Shown: in pieces, positions 38,507 to 47,899 of the stretch | How the letters are laid out: every line of letters starts with the position of its first letter | How positions within the stretch are numbered: the first letter of the stretch is position 1 | Assembly (NCBI GenBank): GCA_934234035.1 | Contig: CAKQHH010000005.1 | Coordinates: 31,070-95,069, forward strand | Direction of reading: 5' to 3' | From: an uncultured Clostridia bacterium | Lineage (GTDB): Bacteria; Bacillota; Clostridia; Peptostreptococcales; Anaerovoracaceae | DNA length: 64,000 nucleotides | The notes under the pieces: model-generated | Databases searched by the model: none | Told to the model about the DNA's origin: nothing | The model's input: the letters and a program-made list of their open reading frames with translations, nothing else | Position numbers and translations under genes: made by a program

Positions 38507-39307
38507 TTACGGTCTCAGGCCCATTCCGCCTTCCAGGGTGATGGTCTCGCCACTCATGAACTTGAAGTCCGGCGAAGCCAGCTGTACGCAGGCACGGCCG
38601 ATTTCCTTCTCCACGTCGCCGTAGTGACCTGCCGGCGGCATCTTCACATTTGCTTCGAACGCTTCCGGATAGGTCTCTTTGAACTTCTCCAGCTGAGCCG
38701 TCCATGCCAGCGGGCACACGATATTTACGTTGATTCCGTCCGGACCCCATTCCGTTGCGGCCACGCGGGTCAACCCCCGAATGCCTTCTTTTGCCGCTGC
38801 ATATGCACACTGTCCGTAGTTGCCGAACAGACCGGCGCCGGAAGCAAAGTTGATGACCGAGCCCTTGGTTTCTTTCAGGTGCGGATGGCAGGCCTTCATA
38901 TAATAGAATGCGGCATACAGTCCGGAATACAGTGCCAGATCAAACTGCTCCGTGGTGTGATCGGCCAAAGTAACGCCGGAAGCGGAGGCCTGTGCATTGT
39001 TAATCAGCACGTCGATTCTGCCGAATTCTTCCATAGCCTTATCGACTACATTCTGAACCGTCGCCTCATTATCGGCACCGGCACTGACATCGGCCTGAAC
39101 CGGAAGCACCTTGATGCCGTACAGTCTTTCCAGCTCTTCCTTGGCTGCCTCCAGCTTTTTCACATTTCTGCCGGTGATAACCAGGTTCGCCCCTTCCTTC
39201 GCATATGCGGTTGCAATTCCATATCCAATAGAGCCGCAGCTTCCGTCACTGAGTGTGGCGCGGCCGCCTCCCGTAATAATCGCTGTTTTTCCAACTAAAA
39301 AACCCAT
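38507..39307 (-). CDS. short-chain dehydrogenase/reductase
   Basis: 266-residue SDR enzyme. The catalytic tetrad is seen as NNAQ, the serine in INFASGAG, and YAAAK near residue 170. The nucleotide-binding TGxxxGxG motif is expanded: TGGG and GSIGYG are separated by about 9 extra residues (RATLSDGSC). A basic residue after the motif (TGRNVKKLE) suggests NADP preference. Substrate unknown. Monocistronic, with AAGGAG ahead of the ATG. Confidence 0.85.
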   Translation of the reverse strand: MGFLVGKTAIITGGGRATLSDGSCGSIGYGIATAYAKEGANLVITGRNVKKLEAAKEELERLYGIKVLPVQADVSAGADNEATVQNVVDKAMEEFGRIDVLINNAQASASGVTLADHTTEQFDLALYSGLYAAFYYMKACHPHLKETKGSVINFASGAGLFGNYGQCAYAAAKEGIRGLTRVAATEWGPDGINVNIVCPLAWTAQLEKFKETYPEAFEANVKMPPAGHYGDVEKEIGRACVQLASPDFKFMSGETITLEGGMGLRP

Positions 39308-39445
39308 AGATTACTCCTTCCCGGACAATTCTGCCCTATACAATCATCTTTTCATCGAGTATAGTATAAACCATTTCTGAAAGGATTTCTATGGATTTTT
39401 GTGTTAATATAATAACTTCTTGTTGTTTGTTTAGTAATTATCACA

Positions 39446-40927
39446 TTATTTGTTCATTTTTTCCCAAAGACGCTGACCGGTTTTGGTTTTTCCCAGACCG
39501 CCGTAGGTGCACCGAAGTTCCAGAGGAAGGGACAATCCGATGTCGTAAATGGCCTGAATGGTCTCATCCAACGGCACGACTTTGTCGAATCCCGATAGAA
39601 TCATGTTGGCGCTGGCGATGGCATTGCTTCCCGCCATGATGTTTTTGCCCAGACAAGGAACCTCCACGCGGTTCCCCACCGGATCGCAGGCCAGACCCGT
39701 AATGTTCTGAAGCGCCACGGAAGCGGCATCCACGCATTCCCGAACCGTGCCTCCTACGAGCTGAACGATACCCGCCGCCGCCAGTCCCGACGCGGCTCCG
39801 CATTCCACCTGGCATCCTCCGACTTCCGCTGAAAACGTGGCCTGCTCCCCGAAGAACACGCCAATCAGTCCTGCCACCAACAAAGCCTTCACGCAGTCCT
39901 CTCGAGAGAATTCCAGTACCTTCGCCAGCCCGATAATTGTTCCCGGCAGGCATCCGCAGGATCCGCAGGTTGGCGCCGCCACAATCAGCCCCATGGAACT
40001 CTTGGATTCCATTACCGCGGAGATGCACCGAATCACGCTGTTCAGCGGCGCATCCGGCAGGAGCCGCCCCGCCTTCTCTGCCTTCGCCACCAGCGGAGAC
40101 TGGGCACCCAGAATCCGGTCCTCATACTGAGTCCCCGCCAGGCCGTTTTCCACCGCTGCTTCCATCACATCCAGGACTTCTTCCATCTGGCGGAAGACCT
40201 CTTCTACGGTTTTGCCGCCCCGGCAGCTTTCGTAGTACGCCGCATATTCCCAGGGTTCCATGGGATGCTCTTCCGCATAGGCCAGCAGCTCCGCCGCCGT
40301 TCGGTACGGAACCTTCACATCTTCCCCGGAAAGCGTCGGCAGTACCGGCTCCAGATAGACCACTTCTTTTACGCCGGCCCGTTCCCGAAACGCACGAAGT
40401 TCCGACTCCGTCCGCGGCCGGGAGAATTTCTTCTCCTCCAGGCCCGCCTCCGACAGAATCAGAACCTCGTAATAGTCGCCGCCCACCTGCACCGGGTGAC
40501 CTTCGTATTTCTGCATCTCAATCATGCCGCCTCCCAGAGCGACCGCCTCGAAATGCCTGCAGTTGCCCCGGTCATCGGTGGCCTGAATCCGGTAGTTTCC
40601 CGGATGAACCGCACCGTATTCCAGGATGCGGTATTCGATGGAGAGGCCCGCTTCTTTTGCCAGCTCCTCGTACCGATCCACCTGCGGGTTGGACAGCGGG
40701 ATGCCCAGCAAACCGCAGGCGAACCCCATATCCGTTCCGTGGCCGGTATGGGATGCCGCCAGGGCACCGGTGGGGTCGAAATCGCAGAGGACATGGGTGA
40801 TTTTGCCCGGCATGGCCTGGCGAACCAGATCCGCAATCCGGGCGGCGCCGGCGACGTGGGAACTGGACGGTCCCCGCATCACCGGTCCGATAACGTCATT
40901 GAAAATACTGCACGGTTGTTTTTCCAT
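39446..40927 (-). CDS. sdaA: L-serine dehydratase, iron-sulfur type, single chain
   Basis: 493-residue single-chain L-serine ammonia-lyase, making pyruvate and ammonia. The beta part comes first (FNDVIGPVMRGPSSSHVAGA, HTGHGTDMGF); the alpha part has cysteines for a [4Fe-4S] cluster (APTCGSCGCLPG, GCQVECGAA, LACDPVGNRVEVPC). It is a few dozen residues longer than E. coli SdaA. It lies 34 bases downstream of carB in the same direction and may be co-transcribed. Confidence 0.88.
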   Translation of the reverse strand: MEKQPCSIFNDVIGPVMRGPSSSHVAGAARIADLVRQAMPGKITHVLCDFDPTGALAASHTGHGTDMGFACGLLGIPLSNPQVDRYEELAKEAGLSIEYRILEYGAVHPGNYRIQATDDRGNCRHFEAVALGGGMIEMQKYEGHPVQVGGDYYEVLILSEAGLEEKKFSRPRTESELRAFRERAGVKEVVYLEPVLPTLSGEDVKVPYRTAAELLAYAEEHPMEPWEYAAYYESCRGGKTVEEVFRQMEEVLDVMEAAVENGLAGTQYEDRILGAQSPLVAKAEKAGRLLPDAPLNSVIRCISAVMESKSSMGLIVAAPTCGSCGCLPGTIIGLAKVLEFSREDCVKALLVAGLIGVFFGEQATFSAEVGGCQVECGAASGLAAAGIVQLVGGTVRECVDAASVALQNITGLACDPVGNRVEVPCLGKNIMAGSNAIASANMILSGFDKVVPLDETIQAIYDIGLSLPLELRCTYGGLGKTKTGQRLWEKMNK

Positions 40928-40961
40928 CTCTGCGATTTCTCCCCGTTTTCTAATTATTGTA

Positions 40962-43900
40962 TTAATACCAGAATTTACCGCTGAACGCGAAGGACACCTC
41001 GGCCGTCAGGCTGATCTGGCCTTCCAAGAAGTTCACCAGAATATCGCCTCCCGGTGTTTCCACGGTAATTTCCTTATCTCCTCTGCAGTAGCCCTCTTCC
41101 ACTGCCATGCGAGCGGCACAGAATGCCGCACTGGCACTGGAGAGCACCGCACCGTTGGCGCCGTCCCAGATCTTCAGACGGATGGTGGACGCATCCACCA
41201 CCTTGATGAACTCGAAGCATGCCGGTGCATTGAAGATGTCGGAATATTCGATTTCCGGCCCCAGCTTCTCGATATCAAAGGTATCGATGGAGTCGCAGAA
41301 AACCTGGCAGTGGAGTCCGCCTCCGGCAATCCGGCTGGTTTTCAGAGCCGTTGCTCCGGCGGCCGCCAGCTTCTCCTGAACGCACGCATCCGCATCGGCT
41401 GCCTTTTCCATATCGCGGTCATACAAGAACTGATCTTCCGGCACGTACATGATTACCGATGTCACCCATCCGTCTCTCATGAACAGCTTCAGCTTCTGGA
41501 TACCGTTGACGGTTTCCACCGTCATCATATCCCGACCGATTAGGCCCTGCTCATAGGCGTATTTCGCACCGCAGCGAATGCCGTTTCCGCAGGCATCTCC
41601 TTCCGTGCCATCGCTGTAGAAGACTCTCATCTTCACATCGGCCTTTCGGGACTTCTCCACCAGGACGATGCCGTCGCCGCCGATGGAACGGTGGCGGTCG
41701 CACAAACTGATGCACAGGGACTCCGGTCCCTCGATTCTTCCGTCGAAGTTGTCCAGTACGATGTAGTCATTTCCGCAGCTGTGGAGCTTGGTGAAGTACA
41801 CATTTCGGTGGGTCGCTCTCATGTGGTTGATGTCCACCAGCTCGGTGTTCTGTTCCGAATATCTGGATTCGATCATATTGACCAGGGCACCGGCGGTATC
41901 CACACTGGTGAGGCAAGGGATGCCCAGCTGCATCGCCCGTTTGTGCACGGCGGTGTAGTCGCCTAGCGCCGCATCGTTGGCCTGACCGGTAAAGATGATA
42001 TAGCTGGTTTTTCCGCTTTCCATCAGGTCGATGATGTCCGTGCTCTTCTGCGCCTTCTGCACCTGAGTTACTTCGATACCCATGGTGCGGATGGCTTCTG
42101 CCGTCCCTCTTGTGGCATAGAGCTTCATTCCCAGGGTGTGCAGTTTCATGGCAATCGGCAGAATTTCCGGATAGTCCCGTTTCTGAACGGAAATCATCAC
42201 GCCGTGCTCCTCTCCGTATTTTCTCGGCGGCACGGTGAATCCGGCGGCGGTCAGCCCCTTGAACAGGGCTTCGTTCATGGTCCGGCCCAGTCCCAGAACT
42301 TCTCCCGTGGACTTCATTTCCGGTCCCAGGATGGAGTTGGCATCGGTGAGCTTCTCAAAGGAGAATACCGGAACCTTAACGGCCACGTAGGCCGGAGTGC
42401 GGTACAATCCCGTTCCGTATCCCAGATCTTCCAGCTTTGCCCCCAGCATTACCTGGGATGCCAGATCCACCATCGGTACGCCGGACACCTTGCTGATGTA
42501 CGGTACCGTCCGGGAGGCTCTCGGGTTCACCTCGATGACGTACAGCTCTCCGTTGTACTGGAGATACTGAATATTGACCAGACCCTTGGTGCCCAACGCC
42601 AGCGCCAGTTTCTCGGAAATATCCACAATTCGTCTCAGCTGACGATCCGACAGATTGAACGGAGGATATACCGCGATGGAGTCACCGGAGTGAATTCCAG
42701 CTTTCTCGATATGCTCCATGATTCCCGGAATCAGCACATCCTCTCCGTCGGAAATAACATCCACTTCCAGCTCGATGCCCGGCATGTATTTGTCCACCAG
42801 CACCGTGTTGTCGTCGGAGTTTTCCAGAATTCGTTCCATGTACTTCCGGGTATCCTCTTCGTCCCCGGCAATGGTCATGTTCTGGCCGCCGATGACATAG
42901 GACGGTCTCAGAAGCACCGGATAGCCGATTTCTTCTGCCGCCCGAAGTGCGCCCTCCAGGTCGGTGACACTCTGCCCCTTCGGACGGCTGATGCCGAATT
43001 TTTCCAGAAGGGCGTCAAACTTACCTCTGTCTTCCGCCAGATCGATTCCTTCTGCGGAGGTACCCAGAATTTGAATTCCGTTGTCGTGCAGGAACTGGGT
43101 CAGCTTGATGGCGGTCTGACCACCGAAGGCCACAACGACGCCGATTGGTTTCTCTACCTTGATGATGTTCATCACGTCTTCCGGATGGAGCGGCTCGAAG
43201 TACAGGCGGTTCGCCGTGTCGTAGTCCGTGGATACGGTTTCCGGGTTATTGTTGACGATAACTACGTCGTAGCCCATCTCCCGCAGCGTCCACACGCAGT
43301 GTACCGACGAGTAGTCGAACTCGATTCCCTGACCGATTCGAATCGGGCCGGAACCCAGTACCATGATGACCGGCTTTCCGCTGCGGCGGAAGCTTCTGGA
43401 CTCGCATTCCTTGTCCGTTGTGGAATAGAAATACGGAGTCATGGCATCGAATTCTGCGGCACAGGTGTCTACCATCTTATAGCTGAAGTCCATGCCCGGA
43501 ACTTCTTCCACTTCGGCAATCCGGCAAATCGCTTCGTCGGTATAGCCCAGCTTCTTCGCTTCCTCGTACATCTCTGCCGGAAGTTTTTTATTTTTGGCCG
43601 AATCTGCCAGCTCCAGTTCGAAATCCGCCAGATGTTTGATCTTGTTCAGGAACCAGCGGTCGATCTTCGTGATGTCGTGTACCTGATCTACGGTAACCTG
43701 TCCCGTCTTGAAGCCCTCGAAAATCGCGAAGATGCGGTGATCGTCCTGCGTGCCGATCCGTTCCGGCAGGGTTTTGTCGCCCTGGTACTCGAAGTTCAGA
43801 GTGTCCAGGGAAATTTCCGCACCGCGGATGGCCTTCATCAATGCCGCCTCGAAGGAGTTGGCGATGGACATGACCTCACCGGTGGCCTTCATCCGGGTGC

Positions 43901-45017
43901 CCAGCTTCCGGCTGGAGCCGGCGAATTTGTCAAACGGCCACTTCGGCACCTTCAGCGCCACGTAGTCCACCGTCGGCTCGAAGCAAGCGCAGGTCTTTCC
44001 GGTTACGTCGTTCACGATTTCGTCCAGGGTGTATCCCAAAGCGATTCGGGTGGTTACCTTGGCGATCGGATAGCCGGTGGCTTTGGACGCCAGGGCCGAG
44101 GAACGGGACACTCTCGGATTTACCTCGATTACCGCATACTCAAAGCTGTCCGGGTTCAAGGCAAACTGGCAGTTGCATCCGCCTTCAATGCCCAGTGCCG
44201 AAATGATTCTCAGCGCTGCGGAACGGAGCATCTGGAACTCTTTGTCCGCCAAAGTCAGGGTCGGTGCCACGACGATGGAGTCGCCCGTGTGCACGCCCAC
44301 CGGATCCAGGTTCTCCATCGGGCAGATTTGAATCACGTTGCCCATGGAGTCTCGCATGGTCTCAAACTCGATTTCCTTCCATCCGGCGATGCTCTTCTCC
44401 ACCAGAATCTGGGTAATCGGGGACTGATCCAATCCATTCTGCGCGATGATGCGCAGTTCCTCTTCCGTCTCCGCGATTCCGCCGCCGCTGCCGCCTAGGG
44501 TAAAAGCAGGCCGCACGATGACCGGGTAACCGATTTCCTTCGCAGTGTCCAACGCCGTCTGCAGGTCTTCCGCAATTCCGGAAGGCACGCAAGGCTCGCC
44601 GATCTCTTCCATCACCTCGCGGAACAGCTCCCGGTCTTCCGCTTTATCGATGGCATCCACGTTGGATCCCAGCAGGCGCACGTTGTGCTCTTCCAGCCAG
44701 TTCTCCTTGGAGAGCTGCATGGCAATGGTCAGTCCGGTCTGTCCGCCCAGTCCGGCCAGCAGGCCGTCCGGTTTCTCTTTCTCGATGATTCTTTTTACGG
44801 TTTCCACCGTCAGCGGCTCCAGGTAGATCTCGTCCGCCAGGTGTTTATCCGTCATGATGGTGGCCGGGTTGGAGTTCACCAGCACCGTATCGATGCCCTC
44901 CTCTTTCAGCACCCGGCAGGCCTGGGCGCCGGCATAGTCAAACTCCGCCGCCTGGCCGATGACAATCGGTCCGGAACCGATTACTAGAACTTTCTTAATA
45001 CTTTTATCCTTAGGCAT
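40962..45017 (-). CDS. carB: carbamoyl phosphate synthase large subunit fused to a DapF-like domain
   Basis: One uninterrupted 1351-residue frame. Residues 1 to about 1065 are a complete CarB: two ATP-grasp halves (GSGPIVIGQAAEFDYAG and GSGPIRIGQGIEFDYSS), oligomerisation region and the C-terminal allosteric MGS-like domain ending near MIESRYSEQNTELV. Residues from about 1066 (41822 down to 40962) resemble diaminopimelate epimerase: FTKLHSCGNDYIVLDN, HRSIGGDGIVLVE and GDACGNGIRC are kept, but the second active-site motif reads WDGANGAVLSSASAA instead of an ERG...ACGTGA type, so the second catalytic cysteine is serine. An in-frame ATG at 41822 lacks a ribosome site. Overlaps carA by eight bases. 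Confidence 0.92.
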   Translation of the reverse strand: MPKDKSIKKVLVIGSGPIVIGQAAEFDYAGAQACRVLKEEGIDTVLVNSNPATIMTDKHLADEIYLEPLTVETVKRIIEKEKPDGLLAGLGGQTGLTIAMQLSKENWLEEHNVRLLGSNVDAIDKAEDRELFREVMEEIGEPCVPSGIAEDLQTALDTAKEIGYPVIVRPAFTLGGSGGGIAETEEELRIIAQNGLDQSPITQILVEKSIAGWKEIEFETMRDSMGNVIQICPMENLDPVGVHTGDSIVVAPTLTLADKEFQMLRSAALRIISALGIEGGCNCQFALNPDSFEYAVIEVNPRVSRSSALASKATGYPIAKVTTRIALGYTLDEIVNDVTGKTCACFEPTVDYVALKVPKWPFDKFAGSSRKLGTRMKATGEVMSIANSFEAALMKAIRGAEISLDTLNFEYQGDKTLPERIGTQDDHRIFAIFEGFKTGQVTVDQVHDITKIDRWFLNKIKHLADFELELADSAKNKKLPAEMYEEAKKLGYTDEAICRIAEVEEVPGMDFSYKMVDTCAAEFDAMTPYFYSTTDKECESRSFRRSGKPVIMVLGSGPIRIGQGIEFDYSSVHCVWTLREMGYDVVIVNNNPETVSTDYDTANRLYFEPLHPEDVMNIIKVEKPIGVVVAFGGQTAIKLTQFLHDNGIQILGTSAEGIDLAEDRGKFDALLEKFGISRPKGQSVTDLEGALRAAEEIGYPVLLRPSYVIGGQNMTIAGDEEDTRKYMERILENSDDNTVLVDKYMPGIELEVDVISDGEDVLIPGIMEHIEKAGIHSGDSIAVYPPFNLSDRQLRRIVDISEKLALALGTKGLVNIQYLQYNGELYVIEVNPRASRTVPYISKVSGVPMVDLASQVMLGAKLEDLGYGTGLYRTPAYVAVKVPVFSFEKLTDANSILGPEMKSTGEVLGLGRTMNEALFKGLTAAGFTVPPRKYGEEHGVMISVQKRDYPEILPIAMKLHTLGMKLYATRGTAEAIRTMGIEVTQVQKAQKSTDIIDLMESGKTSYIIFTGQANDAALGDYTAVHKRAMQLGIPCLTSVDTAGALVNMIESRYSEQNTELVDINHMRATHRNVYFTKLHSCGNDYIVLDNFDGRIEGPESLCISLCDRHRSIGGDGIVLVEKSRKADVKMRVFYSDGTEGDACGNGIRCGAKYAYEQGLIGRDMMTVETVNGIQKLKLFMRDGWVTSVIMYVPEDQFLYDRDMEKAADADACVQEKLAAAGATALKTSRIAGGGLHCQVFCDSIDTFDIEKLGPEIEYSDIFNAPACFEFIKVVDASTIRLKIWDGANGAVLSSASAAFCAARMAVEEGYCRGDKEITVETPGGDILVNFLEGQISLTAEVSFAFSGKFWY

Positions 45018-46098
45018 TTTTGTACTCCTCCATCAACTCAATGAACTGTTTAAACAGAAAACTCGTATCGTGAGGACCCGCATGGGCCTCCGGATGAAAT
45101 TGTACAGAAAATGCATGCTTGTCCGGATAGGTCATTCCTTCGCAGGTCCGGTCGTTGGCGTTCACGAAGCTGACCTCCCCTTTTCCTTCCAGGCTTTCCG
45201 GGCGAACCGCATAGCCATGGTTCTGGGTGGTGATAAAAGTATGACCGCAATTCTCGCCGAAGGTGACCGTAGCCGGCTGATTTCCGCCCCGGTGGCCGTA
45301 CTTCAGCTTAAAGGTCTCGCCGCCCTGGGACAGCGCCAGCAGCTGGTGTCCCAGACAGATTCCGAAAATCGGAACTCGGTTCATCAGCTTCCGGATTTCT
45401 TCGATGCATCCGGTATTTTCCGCCGGGTCTCCCGGGCCGTTGGACAGCATTACGCCGTCCGGACGGTCTGCCAGAATCTCCTCGGCGGAAGTGGAGCTCG
45501 GTACCACCCGAACTTCACATCCGTACCGGTTCAGTTTGCGGATGATATTTCTTTTTGCGCCGTAGTCGATCAGGGTGACGTGATACTTCGCTTCTCCTTC
45601 CGGAGAAACGGTGTACGCCTCATCACAGGTGACGGATTTTACGGCGTCGACGATTGTATATTCTTTTACTGCATCCAGATTTTCCGGAATCTCGGAGCAG
45701 ATGATTGCGTTCATTACGCCGTGCTCCCGAATTTTCCGGGTCAGCGCACGGGTGTCGATGCCCCAAATTCCCGGCACATCGTTGTTTTTCAAAAATGTAT
45801 CCAGATCGTATTCCGAGCGGAAGTTGGATGGGGTATCGCAGTATTCCCGAACCACATATCCCTTCAGGGCGCATTTGCCCTCGTAATCTTCTTCCATCAT
45901 CCCGTAATTTCCAATCAACGGAAATGTCTGCATGACAATTTGTCCGCAGTAGCTCGGGTCTGTCAGCGTTTCCACATAGCCTTCCACGCCGGTGGTGAAG
46001 ACCAGTTCGCCGATAGAATCCCGTTCCGCTCCGAACCTTCTACCTTCCAGAATCGTGCCATCCGCCAGTATCAGATAGCCTTTCTTATCCTTATTCAA
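45010..46098 (-). CDS. carA: carbamoyl phosphate synthase small subunit
   Basis: 362-residue glutaminase subunit, supplying ammonia to CarB for pyrimidine and arginine synthesis. The N-terminal domain starts GYLILADGTILEGRRFG; the class I amidotransferase triad is in FGICLGHQLLALSQG (Cys) and VQFHPEAHAGPHDT (His, Glu). The start is TTG with AAAGGAG six bases ahead. Overlaps carB. A promoter candidate lies at 46150-46178. Confidence 0.96.
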   Translation of the reverse strand: MNKDKKGYLILADGTILEGRRFGAERDSIGELVFTTGVEGYVETLTDPSYCGQIVMQTFPLIGNYGMMEEDYEGKCALKGYVVREYCDTPSNFRSEYDLDTFLKNNDVPGIWGIDTRALTRKIREHGVMNAIICSEIPENLDAVKEYTIVDAVKSVTCDEAYTVSPEGEAKYHVTLIDYGAKRNIIRKLNRYGCEVRVVPSSTSAEEILADRPDGVMLSNGPGDPAENTGCIEEIRKLMNRVPIFGICLGHQLLALSQGGETFKLKYGHRGGNQPATVTFGENCGHTFITTQNHGYAVRPESLEGKGEVSFVNANDRTCEGMTYPDKHAFSVQFHPEAHAGPHDTSFLFKQFIELMEEYKNA

Positions 46099-46149
46099 AG
46101 TAATCTCCTTTCAAAAAACCATCATTTCATACGTTTCATAACCCTTGCG

Positions 46150-46178
46150 AAATTAACCTATCTCATCACCTCCTGCAA
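46150..46178 (-). promoter_or_regulatory. promoter candidate for carAB
   Basis: Minus-strand -35 TTGCAG (46173-46178) and -10 TAATTT (46150-46155), spacer 17, about 50 bases ahead of carA. The -10 is imperfect. No PyrR attenuator or arginine box could be recognised in the short leader. Confidence 0.45.
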
Positions 46179-46216
46179 AATTCCCCTGAAATAGCGACCT
46201 TTCTCTTTCTTTTAAT

Positions 46217-46882
46217 CTATCTTGTGACCTTATCCAGTCCAACAATGAACTGCTTCAGGTCTTTGATATGCTCTTCCGCTTCCCGGCGCGCCTTCTCCGC
46301 ATCACCGGCAACAATGGCTTCCATAACATGCTTGTGTTCCTTCGGAATCCGTTCGAATACGCTTCCGTCATCGTAATAGAGGTACCGGAACCGCATGGAC
46401 AAATCCTGCACCTGTCGGCTCAGCTCAATCAGCACGTTGTTCCGGCTGCACCGAACGATGAAGTTGTGGAACTTCTCATCGTATTCTACGATTTCCTCTT
46501 TATCTCTGGCTTCCACTGCCATCTCATACAGCCGGTGCATCTTGCTCAGCGCCAGCTTCTCTTCCTCCGTAATCCGCTGTGCTGCCAGCCCGGCCGCCAA
46601 CCCTTCCAGGTCTTCCCGCACCTCAAAAATGTCCAGCATGTTCTGGACCGAAATGTCCGACACGTAGGCTCCCCGTCTCGGCTCGATTACCACCAGTCCA
46701 TCCGTCGCCAACTCTCGAATAGCCTCCCGGATCGGTGTTCGGCTGACATTCATTCTCTCCGCCAGATCGATTTCCATCAAACGCGTTCTGGCCTTAATCT
46801 CGCCGGTAAGGATCTTGTGTTTGAGTTCCAGATATACTAGTTCTCGCAACGGTTTCTGAATCTGCAAATCAACGTCCATCAT
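46217..46882 (-). CDS. GntR-family transcriptional regulator (FCD/FadR subgroup)
   Basis: 221-residue regulator. The winged helix-turn-helix covers residues 10-75 (LAERMNVSRTPIREAIRELATDGLV), and the rest is an all-helical FCD ligand domain with the usual metal-binding histidines (EKFHNFIVR, EHKHVMEAI). Start set at ATG 46882 because GGAGAG stands seven bases ahead; the open frame extends 37 codons further into ispE. It overlaps the end of ispE by 14 bases. The ligand is unknown; carA lies 118 bases downstream. Confidence 0.88.
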   Translation of the reverse strand: MMDVDLQIQKPLRELVYLELKHKILTGEIKARTRLMEIDLAERMNVSRTPIREAIRELATDGLVVIEPRRGAYVSDISVQNMLDIFEVREDLEGLAAGLAAQRITEEEKLALSKMHRLYEMAVEARDKEEIVEYDEKFHNFIVRCSRNNVLIELSRQVQDLSMRFRYLYYDDGSVFERIPKEHKHVMEAIVAGDAEKARREAEEHIKDLKQFIVGLDKVTR

Positions 46883-47831
46883 ACATCTCTCCACTTTCTG
46901 TGTACCATATCTTCCAGTTGTCCCGAATCCATGGGGCATCTTTCGCCATTCGGTAATCGGATTCGGCTTGTGCCATCGAATTATAGTATGCAACCATTGT
47001 GGGTCCGCTGCCGCTCATCAGCACCCGGTCCGCCCGGAGATTTGCCTCCATGGCGTCCTTCAGCGCCTTCGCTTCCGGATACTGCTTCAGGGTGTATTCT
47101 TCCATTCGGTTAAAAAAAAGTTTCTCTTCCACCGAACGTCCGGCCTGAGCATCCAAGGCCTCGTACACTTCTCGCGTGGATACTCCGATTCCCGGATTCA
47201 TCAGAATGACTCCGTATGGTTTCGGCTCCGTCGGCCGAACGATTTCGCCGATCCCCTCAATTTCTGCAGCTACCGAAGCTTCTTCGATTCCCGGCAAATC
47301 CGAAAAGACTTCCTGGTTCTTTCGCGCATTCATCATCAATGAGAACGGAACATCCGCCCCCACCGAGGCGCCCAGTTCCATCAGTTCCCGCAGCGAGAAC
47401 GGATTTCCGCAAAGGGCATTGGTCGCCAGCATGCAGCCTGCCGCATTGCCGCTTCCCCCGGCAATGCCTGCCGCTACCGGCAGTTTTTTATCCACAAAGA
47501 GGTACAGTTCTTCCGGACGCGCTCCGCCTTCCGGCAGCGCTTTCAGCACCGCTTCCACACCCCGGTATGCCAGGTTGTCCGGTCCCAGGGAGATTGCACT
47601 GTAATTCATACAAAATTTTACACGAACCCCCCGGATAAAGCAATTGTTTGATGGAAATTTTTGCATGCAAATACCCAAAGATTCTTCCGTAACTCCCATG
47701 GTTACAACATCGTGAAGTCCCAGATCTTGCATAAAGGACAAAATATCGTGATACCCGTCCGGACGTCTCCGGAGCACTTCCAGCGAAAGATTGATCTTCG
47801 CATAGGCGTTCATGGTGATGGATGAATTCAT
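46869..47831 (-). CDS. ispE: 4-diphosphocytidyl-2-C-methyl-D-erythritol kinase
   Basis: IspE of 320 residues, the GHMP kinase of the MEP pathway. AYAKINLSLEVLRRRPDGYHD and the ATP loop PVAAGIAGGSGNAAG are diagnostic, with GADVPF following. It is 30 residues or so longer than usual; extra sequence sits around residues 55-80 (GICMQKFPSNNCFIRG region), between strands of the first domain. GGAGGG lies six bases before the ATG. Completes, with ispDF, three of the MEP steps in this window. Confidence 0.93.
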   Translation of the reverse strand: MNSSITMNAYAKINLSLEVLRRRPDGYHDILSFMQDLGLHDVVTMGVTEESLGICMQKFPSNNCFIRGVRVKFCMNYSAISLGPDNLAYRGVEAVLKALPEGGARPEELYLFVDKKLPVAAGIAGGSGNAAGCMLATNALCGNPFSLRELMELGASVGADVPFSLMMNARKNQEVFSDLPGIEEASVAAEIEGIGEIVRPTEPKPYGVILMNPGIGVSTREVYEALDAQAGRSVEEKLFFNRMEEYTLKQYPEAKALKDAMEANLRADRVLMSGSGPTMVAYYNSMAQAESDYRMAKDAPWIRDNWKIWYTESGEMYDGR

Positions 47832-47862
47832 GCTTTTCCCTCCTGATTCGGAATCTGCTTAC

Positions 47863-47890
47863 AAAAAAGGAATGCCGAGGGCATTCCTTT
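47863..47890 (-). terminator. terminator after the Ig-like membrane protein gene
   Basis: AAGGAATGCC and GGCATTCCTT pair over 10 bp around CTC on the minus strand, followed by TTTT. It separates tadA and the Ig-like protein gene from ispE. Confidence 0.85.
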
Positions 47891-47899
47891 CAAAAAATA

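Noticed and set aside
46150-46178. Two-codon Met-Arg upstream reading frame after an AGGAGGTG ahead of carA
   Set aside because: The spacing between site and ATG is too short, and the stretch lies in the spacer of the best promoter candidate, so it would not be transcribed.
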